From NCBI GenBank assembly GCA_024511395.1, contig JANELJ010000127.1:1-6541 (forward strand): DNA of 6,541 nt, in the 5' to 3' direction. A model generated the notes under the pieces. That model did not search any database. It was not told the origin of the DNA and saw nothing but the letters and a program-made list of their open reading frames with translations. This stretch comes from Gammaproteobacteria bacterium (GTDB lineage: Bacteria; Pseudomonadota; Gammaproteobacteria; GRL18). The position numbers and the translations under genes were made by a program. Numbering within the stretch: position 1 is the stretch's first letter; each line of letters starts with the position of its first letter. Of this stretch, positions 1 to 6,465 are shown piece by piece.

Positions 1-22
1 CTTTTGTGGCTCAAAATTATTT

Positions 23-52
23 CCGGTTTGATGGGGTCTTTTATCAAACCGG
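23..52. repeat. perfect 10-bp inverted repeat
   Basis: CCGGTTTGAT (23-32) and ATCAAACCGG (43-52) are exact inverted copies separated by ten bases (GGGGTCTTTT). The hairpin is strong, but no T-run follows it on either strand, so it is not a classical rho-independent terminator. It might be a rho-independent element of unusual form, a repeated extragenic palindrome, or the edge of a mobile element. Positions 1-104 contain no gene I can support. Confidence 0.6.
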
Positions 53-65
53 GGCAATCAGCTGC

Positions 66-94
66 TTTAAACCTGGCTTGAAGTCAGGCTTAAA
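66..94. terminator. imperfect hairpin just after the rlmG fragment, possible terminator
   Basis: The arms TTTAAACCTGGC (66-77) and GTCAGGCTTAAA (83-94) pair around the five-base loop TTGAA. There is one mismatch (71 against 89) and a G-T pair (76-84) that is a wobble only in the plus-strand transcript. It begins 11 bases after the rlmG' stop, where a terminator would be expected. The T-run after the stem is short on both strands, so a role in termination is uncertain. Confidence 0.3.
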
Positions 95-104
95 ACGGTA
101 TTAT

Positions 105-584
105 TCAGGTTGAACTAATTAGGGAACGCTGCAGGTTTTTAGCCATAACCACCCCGATAATACAACTGTTTTCGTCAATATGACCTGCCAGGCCTGCCAT
201 TTGCTGCTGTAGAAAAGCAGAGGTTTTAGGTACCTTGAATAACACTAGGTCATATTGCCTGTTCAGGGCTTCGGTACTTTTTATAAACTGTACCTGCTGC
301 ATAAACTGCGAACAATTAGCCTGAATATTGGTTTTTATAGCCTGATGACTGACAAAAGAATCACTTTGAGTATCACAGCCGTACTGAGCAAGGCTGACCG
401 TCAGGGCACTGAAATCATCATTAAGGATCAGGATACTGGCCTGAGTGAGTTGCTCTGCTGTCATCTGCTCATTAAGATGATTCAGAAGATAAGTATCAGC
501 AGTGTTCCAGGCCTGCAGGTTTTTATCCTGATCCGGAATGCATTTAAGGTGAAATGAACCAAAAGGATTGACGTACACCAACAT
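105..584 (-). pseudogene. rlmG: truncated 23S rRNA (guanine-N2) methyltransferase RlmG, N-terminal part only
   Basis: Full-length RlmG (about 375-380 residues) methylates G1835 of 23S rRNA using S-adenosylmethionine. This frame has only 159 residues. They match my recollection of the N-terminal, non-catalytic, methyltransferase-like domain of E. coli RlmG: LQAWNTADTYLLNHL (23-37), ILILNDDFSAL (51-61, family form VLILNDAFGAL), DSFVSHQAIKTN (75-86) and VLFKVPKTSAFLQQQM (114-129, family form VLIKVPKTLALLEQQL). It departs from the family just after MAKNLQRSLI and stops at TGA 107-105. The whole catalytic C-terminal domain, with the SAM-binding and NPPF motifs, is absent, and none of the three minus frames in 1-104 restores it. 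The start is well supported by AAGGTGA and the one-base overlap with rmuC. Without its catalytic half it should not methylate rRNA. A free-standing domain protein is possible but less likely. Confidence 0.75.
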
Positions 585-2041
585 CAGTCAATCACCTTTT
601 TTCCCTTAATGCCCAGCTCCTGGATCCCTCTAGCCCGACTGACAAGGTTACCATTGCCACTGACCAGACGATTATGTGCCGTAGTATAGGAGCTTTTTGC
701 CTTATCCAGATAAACCCCGATATTTTCCAGTTCTTCTACAAATAATGAGAACTTGTCCAGCATATCCCCGGCCCGGCGGGCAATTTCTTCCGCATTGGAC
801 TGCTGACGGTCATAGCGCCAGAAATTTTCAATGGTACGCACCGTTGCCAGCAGAGTCGTCGCACTGACCAGAATGATCTTTTTCTTAAAGGCTTCAAAAA
901 TCATTTCCGGTTCTTCATTTATGGCCAGCATCAGAGCCTGTTCAACCGGCACAAACAATATCACAAAATCCAGTGACTGCAGACCTTCCAGAGAGGCATA
1001 GTCTTTTTCAGACAGCAGACGGATATGATTTTTAAGTGAAGCAACATGCTGTTTTAAGGCTTCCTGCCTGTCATTATCTTCCACTGCCGCTGCATATTGA
1101 ATATAGGCTTTTAAGGATACCTTGGAGTCAATAATCACCGATTTCTGATCCGGCAGCTCTATCACCACGTCCGGCCGGAACAGCTTATTGTTTTCGTCCC
1201 GGTAACTCGGCTGTATATGGTATTCGAGCTCCTTTCTCAGGCCGCTATTTTCCAGCAGATTTTCCAGGATCATTTCGCCCCAGTTACCCTGAAACTTAAC
1301 ATCGCCCTGTAAAGCCCGGGTCAGATTTTCGGTATCTTCGCTGACTTTCTGATTGAGACTGGACAGTTGTTTAACCTGCTCAGACAGACTGACTCTGTCT
1401 CTGGAATCCAGCTCGTGGATCTGCTCCACCTTACGTTTAAACTCGCTGAACTGCTCCTTAAAAGGGGTTAATAGCTGAGTAAGTTCCTGCTGACTGGCCT
1501 GCTTAAGTGTCTGACTATTATCATTAAATATTTTATTGCCTAGATGCTCAAACTGCTGAGTAAGCTGTTCTTTTGACTGTTCCAGATTTTCAATCACCAG
1601 TCGGCTGGCTTTAAGCTGTTCTTCTGCCTTAATACGGGTTTCTGACAGTTCCTGCCGGCATTGCTGGTACTGAGCCTGTAAATCTTGGTATTGCTGTGCT
1701 GACTTTTTTAGCTCATCTCTGTAGTCATTAATCTGTGCCGCCCGGATTGCATAAATACCTTTCAGTTCATGCAACTGGTTAAGCTCGCCAATTTTTTTTA
1801 CTAACAGTCGTTCTCTATCCTGCAACTGATCACGCAGCAGATCCAGTTCATTTTCCAGGTTTTCAATATCCAGCTGCAGTAACTGCTGCTGGCTGTCATT
1901 TTGCACTTTAAGCTGACTGGCTAACAACTCAATAGCCTGTGCCTTTTGCTGACGAAAATAAAACCACAGGATAATAAAGGCTAGTAACAGCCCCATACCA
2001 AAAGCCAGAGCCAGATGTATTTGTTGTTGGTCAATCTGCAC
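584..2041 (-). CDS. rmuC: RmuC family protein (putative nuclease limiting DNA inversion/recombination)
   Basis: RmuC was found in E. coli as a factor limiting inversions at short inverted repeats. Its C-terminal domain resembles PD-(D/E)XK nucleases, although its biochemical activity is not well established. The protein here has 485 residues, within the family range. It has one N-terminal membrane helix (about 10-28), a long Gln/Glu/Leu-rich coiled coil (about 30-245), and then the RmuC domain (about 248-450) opening with KFQGNWGEMILENLLE. RPDVVIELP (289-297, D291) and IIDSKVS (303-309, D305 and K307) form the PD-(D/E)XK-like core. The start is GTG at 2041. No upstream ATG, GTG or TTG exists in frame before a stop, and the first in-frame ATG downstream (Met16) would cut into the membrane helix. 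A weak GAG lies about ten bases upstream. The TGA shares one base with the next gene's ATG (TGATG). Confidence 0.94.
   Translation of the reverse strand: MQIDQQQIHLALAFGMGLLLAFIILWFYFRQQKAQAIELLASQLKVQNDSQQQLLQLDIENLENELDLLRDQLQDRERLLVKKIGELNQLHELKGIYAIRAAQINDYRDELKKSAQQYQDLQAQYQQCRQELSETRIKAEEQLKASRLVIENLEQSKEQLTQQFEHLGNKIFNDNSQTLKQASQQELTQLLTPFKEQFSEFKRKVEQIHELDSRDRVSLSEQVKQLSSLNQKVSEDTENLTRALQGDVKFQGNWGEMILENLLENSGLRKELEYHIQPSYRDENNKLFRPDVVIELPDQKSVIIDSKVSLKAYIQYAAAVEDNDRQEALKQHVASLKNHIRLLSEKDYASLEGLQSLDFVILFVPVEQALMLAINEEPEMIFEAFKKKIILVSATTLLATVRTIENFWRYDRQQSNAEEIARRAGDMLDKFSLFVEELENIGVYLDKAKSSYTTAHNRLVSGNGNLVSRARGIQELGIKGKKVID
592..598 (-). promoter_or_regulatory. strong ribosome-binding site for the rlmG fragment
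   Basis: The minus strand reads AAGGTGA here, seven bases before the ATG at 584-582 and inside the last codons of rmuC. It fixes the N-terminus of the following gene and shows that its translation signals are intact although the product is truncated. Confidence 0.65.
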
Positions 2042-2084
2042 AGTTAACAGGCTCGTTAGTTTATTCTATTGGATTCGATGAGTA

Positions 2085-2906
2085 TTAACGTCTGGATGCA
2101 ACCAGTGATTTAAACAGACTGGAGAGCAGGTAAACCACACCGGCAACCAGAATAATCGTGGCACCGGCTGGCAGATCCGGCTCATAGGAAAGGTACAGCC
2201 CGCTGCTGGTAAACAGGCTTCCCAGTAATACCGCCAGCAGCATCATGGCACCAATAGACTGTACATATTGTCTGGCTATGGCTGCAGGCAGGGTTAACAG
2301 GGCAATCACCAGGATCAGACCAACAACCTGAATCAGTAATACCACAGTAATAGCCACCAGACAGAGCAGCAGCAGGTAAAACAGGTTAACGTGTACACCA
2401 CGAACTGTTGCAAACTCAATATCAAAAGAAATGGCAATAAGCTGTTTATAAAACAATACGACAAAAGCAAGAGTAATCAAATCCATAAACAGCATAATAT
2501 ACAGCTGCTCCCTAGAAATAATCAGGATATTACCAAACAGGAAAGACATTAAGTTGACATTATAACCATCAGACTTGCTGATAAAAATAATACCGATAGC
2601 CATACCGACTGCCCAAATAGCGCCGATAGCCGTATCTTCCTGGTGCCGCCATTTCAGTTTAATAATGCCAATAATAACGGCAGCCAGTAGTGCTGAAATA
2701 ATAGCGGCAATAAAGGGGTCATAACTCAGATAATAGGCAATCCCCATACCACCCAGCACCGAATGGGCAATACCACCAGCCATATATCCAATACGGTTAA
2801 CCACCACAAAGCTACCGGTCAGACCGCAGCCAATACTGGCCAGAATACCACCTAATAAAGCATTCTGTAGAAAACTCTGGGTCATCAGAGTATTTAAAAA
2901 ATCCAT
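2085..2906 (-). CDS. znuB: zinc (or manganese) ABC transporter, membrane permease
   Basis: The inner-membrane channel subunit (ABC-3 family) of the metal importer, expected to work as a dimer with ZnuC and to receive metal from ZnuA. It has 273 residues, the usual length, and is almost entirely hydrophobic helices, about eight by eye. Family marks visible are the GGIAHSVLGG segment (44-53, equivalent to the conserved SHAxLPG region), ALLTLPAAIAR (202-212) with the conserved Pro-Ala-Ala, and DLPAGATIIL (244-253) near the last helix. The ATG at 2906 has only a weak GTGGA upstream. A second ATG eight codons in (Met8) would also give a plausible N-terminus. It follows znuC by 30 bases and precedes rmuC by 43. 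No damage is seen. Confidence 0.92.
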   Translation of the reverse strand: MDFLNTLMTQSFLQNALLGGILASIGCGLTGSFVVVNRIGYMAGGIAHSVLGGMGIAYYLSYDPFIAAIISALLAAVIIGIIKLKWRHQEDTAIGAIWAVGMAIGIIFISKSDGYNVNLMSFLFGNILIISREQLYIMLFMDLITLAFVVLFYKQLIAISFDIEFATVRGVHVNLFYLLLLCLVAITVVLLIQVVGLILVIALLTLPAAIARQYVQSIGAMMLLAVLLGSLFTSSGLYLSYEPDLPAGATIILVAGVVYLLSSLFKSLVASRR

Positions 2907-2936
2907 TATGCTGATTTTTCCACTTAAGTTATCCGC

Positions 2937-3674
2937 CTAACGTGAATGAAGATGATGAATCTCACTGACATGATCACCATAAAGTGCGTGAATCGTATCA
3001 CTTGTTACCGGTGAGGCATCATGACAGACCAAGGTTTTATTCAGACAGAATACCCGGTTAATATAATCCGATACAAAGCCGATATCATGAGAGATAATTA
3101 AAATGGTCATGCGCTGATTAATGTCTTTAAACAGATCGAAAATATCTTTTTCAGAACGCTGATCAATATTCGCGGTCGGTTCATCCAGCAGCAAAATCTC
3201 AGGCTCTGTCGCCAGAGCCCTGGTCACCAGTACTCGCTGCAGCTGTCCACCAGACAGCGCCTGTATTGAGCGATGAGCCAGATGCTGGATTTCTGTCTCC
3301 TGCATAACCTTATGAGCAATCTCTCTGTCTTTTCTGCCATAACCGACAAAGGAACGGGTTATACCCAGGCGGCCCTGTAATACGGTATCCAGTACGGAAA
3401 TAGGAAAATCGCTATTAAAATTGGCGTATTGTGGGACATAACCAATCCGTTTTCGATGTTTTTTTATGGACTGACCAAATAAACGGATAGTGCCGCTCTG
3501 AGTTTTATACAGCCCCATAATCAGCTTCAGCAAAGTGGTTTTACCACCGCCGTTAGGACCTACCAAACCGGCAAAATCACCGAATTCAATGGTCATATTA
3601 ATATTTTCCAGAATCGGCAGATCATTAAAGGAAAAATTCAGATCCCTGATTTCTATGGCAGGTGTATTATTCAT
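2937..3674 (-). CDS. znuC: zinc (or manganese) ABC transporter, ATP-binding protein
   Basis: The cytoplasmic ATPase that drives metal import through ZnuB. At 245 residues it is typical of the ZnuC/MntB-like family. Every ABC motif is present: Walker A GPNGGGKTT (39-47), Q-loop glutamine Q82 in YVPQYANF, signature LSGGQ (140-144), Walker B ILLLDEP (160-166) with catalytic E165, and the H-loop histidine H196 in ISHD. NKTLVCHD near the C-terminus matches the NRxxxCH stretch common in metal-importer ATPases. The tail (SEIHHLHSR) is rich in histidine and might touch metal, which is only a guess. The ATG at 3674 has no recognisable Shine-Dalgarno sequence, so translation may depend on re-initiation after znuA (37 bases upstream) or on a leaderless message. 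znuB follows after 30 bases. Family certain; zinc rather than manganese inferred from ZnuA. Confidence 0.93.
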   Translation of the reverse strand: MNNTPAIEIRDLNFSFNDLPILENINMTIEFGDFAGLVGPNGGGKTTLLKLIMGLYKTQSGTIRLFGQSIKKHRKRIGYVPQYANFNSDFPISVLDTVLQGRLGITRSFVGYGRKDREIAHKVMQETEIQHLAHRSIQALSGGQLQRVLVTRALATEPEILLLDEPTANIDQRSEKDIFDLFKDINQRMTILIISHDIGFVSDYINRVFCLNKTLVCHDASPVTSDTIHALYGDHVSEIHHLHSR

Positions 3675-3682
3675 AATAATAG

Positions 3683-3695
3683 ATTATACAATAAT
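3683..3695 (-). promoter_or_regulatory. AT-rich dyad with a -10-like hexamer before znuC
   Basis: The plus strand reads ATTAT-ACA-ATAAT, a perfect five-base dyad with a three-base centre. Its minus strand contains TATAAT (3688-3683). A start from this box would fall only one to three bases before the znuC ATG at 3674. TAGACA lies 20 bases upstream, too far for a normal -35. It could be a weak internal promoter, a metalloregulator site, or simply AT-rich spacer. Confidence 0.25.
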
Positions 3696-3711
3696 ATCGG
3701 CCATTTATTGT

Positions 3712-4584
3712 CTAAAATAATGAACGATTTATTTTATCGGCAATGTCCTGCATATTGTGAATATAATCATAAGCCAGCGGGTCGACGGTCAATAAACCGG
3801 CATTCAGGGAGCGGGCTATAGTTTGGGCAATAACCGTATTAAACTGTTGTTCTATCAGAATATTCGGCACCTGTTTAGCAGACATTTCACTGATAAGAGC
3901 GGCAATCTGTTTGGCTGAAGGTTCCTTGCCGTCAATTTCAATGGCCCGCTGAGTCAGATGGTAGCGGTTTGCAAAATAGGAAAAAGCCGGATGAAAGGTG
4001 AGAAATTCATGTTTATCGGTTTTAGAGAAAAGGTTGGCAATGCTCTGATCCAGTTGTATTAACTGCTGTTCAAGCTGCCTGAAATTCTTTTCAAACAGAA
4101 CAGTATTAGCCGGCTGTAATTCACTGAGTGCATTGTAAATAACTCTTGCCTGCTCAATAGCCAGTATGGGAGATAACCAGGTATGCGGATCCCATTGTTG
4201 ATGGGCTTTATATTTATCAGAGTCATGCTGATGAGTCTGCTGTAATAATAGTGTTGTCTCAGGCCGGGTATTAATCACCTGGATAGCAGCGTTTAATGAA
4301 GTCAGGCGTTTTATCCAGACCTGCTCAAACGGCAAACCTATAGTAAAGTAAACATCGGAACCGGAATAACGGGCCATTAAGCGAGGTGACGGCTCAAAAG
4401 TTTCCGGCGACTGTCCGGGCTTAACCATAACCTGCACATTGACCTGCTCTCCACCGATCCGTTCAACAAAATATTTCTGTGGGAGTATAGAGACAAAAAC
4501 ATCCACTTTCTGTGCAAAAACCGACACGTGAAGAAGTGCAGAAGAAAGCACGACAATAAAAACCAATAATCTTAACATAAGCAT
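3712..4584 (-). CDS. znuA: zinc (or manganese) ABC transporter, periplasmic binding protein
   Basis: The binding protein of a high-affinity metal importer (cluster A-I, ZnuA/TroA fold), which captures Zn2+ or Mn2+ in the periplasm and passes it to the ZnuB permease. It has 290 residues. The signal peptide is residues 1-24, with likely cleavage after VFA. A short His-bearing loop (H118, H120, H128) precedes DPHTWLSP, whose H134 should be a metal ligand. H198 in FHPAF and D268 in TVDPLAYDY are the other expected ligands; His rather than Glu at the third position favours zinc. The first ligand, usually His in a PHxYEP motif, is Glu here (E61 in GQSPETFEPSP). Start choice: AGGA (4595-4592) is seven bases before the ATG. 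The gene lies between the M23 gene and znuC, with gaps of 34 and 37 bases. Symbol by family; the metal is inferred. Confidence 0.9.
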   Translation of the reverse strand: MLMLRLLVFIVVLSSALLHVSVFAQKVDVFVSILPQKYFVERIGGEQVNVQVMVKPGQSPETFEPSPRLMARYSGSDVYFTIGLPFEQVWIKRLTSLNAAIQVINTRPETTLLLQQTHQHDSDKYKAHQQWDPHTWLSPILAIEQARVIYNALSELQPANTVLFEKNFRQLEQQLIQLDQSIANLFSKTDKHEFLTFHPAFSYFANRYHLTQRAIEIDGKEPSAKQIAALISEMSAKQVPNILIEQQFNTVIAQTIARSLNAGLLTVDPLAYDYIHNMQDIADKINRSLF

Positions 4585-4618
4585 TTATTCATCCTGTGTA
4601 TTCTGAGTCCGGCTATGT

Positions 4619-5509
4619 TCAGGAGTACTGGCCAGCACTTCCGCCATCGCGCGGTACCAGCAACTGCGGGTCAATACGCCGCTTAAAAAGATTCATACGC
4701 CAGTCCAGATGTGCACCGGTTGCCCGGCCTGTGGCTCCAACCTCAGCAATTCATCACCCTGTTTCACTTTATCGCCGGTTTTAACCCGCAGTTTACTGAG
4801 ATGCAGAAAAGCCGATGACAGACCGTGATCATGATCCACTATCAGAGTTCCGCCGGAGTAAAACATATCCCGAAGCGCAAGGGTAACAATTCCTCCGGCA
4901 GGAGCATGCACTTCAGTACCGGTTGGTGCCGCAATATCCACCCCGTAATGAGGCCATTTGGGTTTACCGTTTAAGATTCTGCTGACTGCCGTAAACACCG
5001 CTGATGGAGCCAATAGTGGGCCTGATAAAAGGTGCCATAAAATCACGTCGTTCATCATCACGGGTACAGGCCTGTCTGGCCAGTTGCTGTTCTTTTTTTA
5101 TACGGGCACGCATTTCTGGTTTCACCGGTGTTACTTTTGGGGGCGGTAGTCCATCTATGCGCTGAATATTGTACTGTCTTTTTTTAATATTCAGAGTGGT
5201 ATCAAGGAGTTCTGTATATTCAGGCGAAGTTATTTTAAGGCTGATCTGCAGAGGTTCGTCACGGTGAAAACCAATAAGAAAAATCCCCTCGTGGGAAACA
5301 CGCACAGACTGGTTATTAAAATAAACCCGGTTTCCGGGGGTAGTTTTACCTATAACCAGACCACCCTGGATAAAGTGACCATCCAGTTTGGCATGAGGTA
5401 ACGAAAGGATTTCAGCATAAAGGCTGGAACTGAAAAACAGCAGAGCAGACCATAAAAACCACAAAGGAATAAATAGCCTGTTCTGCCAGAAGTTACACTG
5501 CCTGCTCAT
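4619..5509 (-). pseudogene. M23 zinc metalloendopeptidase, broken by +1 and -1 frameshifts
   Basis: A secreted peptidoglycan-cutting enzyme of the M23 (LytM-like) family. Read through both frameshifts it has about 296 residues. There is a signal peptide (about 1-32, cut after LYA), a beta-rich N-terminal domain (about 40-105), a linker with IQRIDGLPPPKVTP, and the M23 domain. The first frame runs through GSISGVYGSQ (to 4982) and stops at 4966-4964. The middle frame starts with RILNGKP at 4980 and carries the HYGVD (HxxxD) zinc motif and FLHLS. The third frame resumes at 4744 with EVGATGRATGAHLDWR and stops at 4621-4619. The shifts cancel, so the first and third parts share a frame. In the last motif the usual HxH reads HLD, which I recall as normal for this subfamily. 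All catalytic segments survive, so the break is either very recent or a sequence error. The start overlaps the ppk2 stop and znuA follows after 34 bases. Confidence 0.88.
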
Positions 5510-6390
5510 TAAGTGACAAACTTACCTTCACGCAGTCTCTGAGCTTCCATAATCTCAATTTCATGGGCACCGGAATAGACAATACGACTGTTCGGAACAA
5601 AATCCAGGTCTTTATCCAGTCGAGTATAAGGCACTGAGTTTAATATGGTTTTCATGGCATTTAAACGGGCCTGATACTTATCATTGGAACGGATAATGGT
5701 CCATGGCGCTGAGGCAGTATGGGTTTTTTTCAGCATTTCATATTTAACATTGGTAAAATCATCCCAGCGTTCCTGGGCCTGCACATCGACTTCTGACAGT
5801 TTCCACTGTCTCAGGGGATCGGTTTTACGACGTTTAAACCGGCGAGCCTGCTCTTCCCTGGTCACACTGAAATACAGTTTAACCAGAATGGTACCCTGAC
5901 GCACCAGGTCTCTTTCAAAACCAACCACACCTTTCATAAAGGTTTTATATTCCTGTTCGGTACAGAAACCAAATACCGGCTCTACCATGGCCCGGTTATA
6001 CCAGCTGCGGTCAAACAGCACGACTTCACCGCCGGCAGGCAGGTGACGTACGTATTTCTGGAAAAACCACTGGGTTTTCTGTTCTTCGGTTGGTTTACCC
6101 AGGGCAACGACACGATAATGTTTTTCATTCATATAACGTGTAACCCGTCGAATGGTACCGCCTTTTCCTGATGCATCCCGTCCTTCAAATAGGATCACCA
6201 TACGTTTGCCGGTATCTTCCAGATATTTCTGCATCTGAATAAGTTCTGCTTGGTAGGGCTTTAATGACTGTTCCAGTTTGTACTTTCTTACCGCTTTGGA
6301 ATTGCCTTTTCTGATCATCTTGTTTTCTGCAGCAAGACACTCATTTTCCTTAATCAATTCTTCTACTGCTTTATCCGTATCATCTACCAT
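5509..6390 (-). CDS. ppk2: polyphosphate kinase 2 (PPK2 family)
   Basis: A cytoplasmic kinase of the PPK2 family, which transfers phosphate between polyphosphate and nucleotides. Many members use polyphosphate to make ADP or ATP, or GTP, from the less phosphorylated nucleotide. With the start at 6390 it has 293 residues, normal for a single-domain PPK2. Residues about 1-60 are charged and helical. The Walker A-like motif GRDASGKGG is at about 70-78, the Walker B-like FDRSWYNRA at about 126-134, and the lid with FKRRKTDPLRQWKLS at about 185-199. All key motifs are intact. Most relatives have a Gly-Val-Glu after the Walker B motif; here it is MVEPVFGFC, a mild variation. The longer start at 6465 adds 25 residues unlike the family and lacks a ribosome-binding site. 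The TAA overlaps the ATG of the M23 gene by one base (TAATG), so the two are probably translationally coupled. Nucleotide preference cannot be read from sequence alone. Confidence 0.93.
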   Translation of the reverse strand: MVDDTDKAVEELIKENECLAAENKMIRKGNSKAVRKYKLEQSLKPYQAELIQMQKYLEDTGKRMVILFEGRDASGKGGTIRRVTRYMNEKHYRVVALGKPTEEQKTQWFFQKYVRHLPAGGEVVLFDRSWYNRAMVEPVFGFCTEQEYKTFMKGVVGFERDLVRQGTILVKLYFSVTREEQARRFKRRKTDPLRQWKLSEVDVQAQERWDDFTNVKYEMLKKTHTASAPWTIIRSNDKYQARLNAMKTILNSVPYTRLDKDLDFVPNSRIVYSGAHEIEIMEAQRLREGKFVT

Positions 6391-6396
6391 ATCATT

Positions 6397-6402
6397 CCCC
6401 TT
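6397..6402 (-). promoter_or_regulatory. ribosome-binding site that sets the ppk2 start
   Basis: AAGGGG on the minus strand lies six bases before the ATG at 6390-6388. This is ideal Shine-Dalgarno spacing. It decides against the longer reading that starts at 6465, which has no such site and would swallow the -10 box. Confidence 0.75.
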
Positions 6403-6417
6403 AAATTCTTTGTGCTT

Positions 6418-6423
6418 ATTATA
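6418..6423 (-). promoter_or_regulatory. candidate -10 box of the ppk2 promoter
   Basis: The minus strand reads TATAAT here, a perfect sigma-70 -10 hexamer. It would place the transcription start near 6411, about 20 bases before the ppk2 start at 6390, leaving room for the ribosome-binding site. No convincing -35 hexamer sits 16-18 bases upstream (GAGCTG at 17), so the promoter would be weak or activator-dependent. The surrounding GTTATAATA also resembles the core of a Zur box, which may be chance. Confidence 0.45.
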
Positions 6424-6465
6424 ACTAAAGTTTAGAGTTTCAGCTCCCCCAAAAAGGAGAATCAT

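Noticed and set aside
1..113. Plus-strand open stretches at the left edge (to stops at 79-81 and 111-113), possibly the end of a convergent gene
   Set aside because: They are short, cross the hairpins, and have no recognisable sequence, so coding cannot be supported. Sequence to the left would settle it.
255..557. Plus-strand 100-residue open frame opposite the rlmG fragment
   Set aside because: It is antisense to a recognisable RlmG sequence, has no family resemblance and no clear ribosome-binding site.
2042..2084. Terminator or promoter between znuB and rmuC
   Set aside because: I found no stem-loop with a T-run and no convincing -35/-10 pair in these 43 bases.
3535..3720. Plus-strand 61-residue open frame over the znuC start
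   Set aside because: It is antisense to the znuC Walker A region, with no supporting signals.
4744..4984. Programmed ribosomal frameshifting in the M23 gene
   Set aside because: Neither site has a slippery heptamer, a clear stimulatory structure, or a rare or stop codon at the shift as in known +1 sites. Two opposite programmed shifts in one peptidase would be unprecedented to my knowledge.
4693..5061. A separate 122-residue gene starting MMMNDVILW with an M23 domain
   Set aside because: Its first part is an out-of-frame reading of the upstream M23 sequence. Only from 4980 does it match the family, and its last codons are again out of frame. It is the middle piece of the frameshifted gene.
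4596..5149. Two plus-strand open frames (about 62 and 63 residues) opposite the M23 gene
   Set aside because: Both are antisense to conserved M23 coding sequence and resemble no known protein.
5684..5899. Plus-strand open frame inside ppk2
   Set aside because: It is antisense to the conserved PPK2 lid region and is a shadow of that gene.
6391..6465. Extended PPK2 N-terminus from the ATG at 6465
   Set aside because: There is no ribosome-binding site at 6465, the added residues do not look like the family, and the stretch contains a perfect -10 box. The ATG at 6390 has an ideal AAGGGG.
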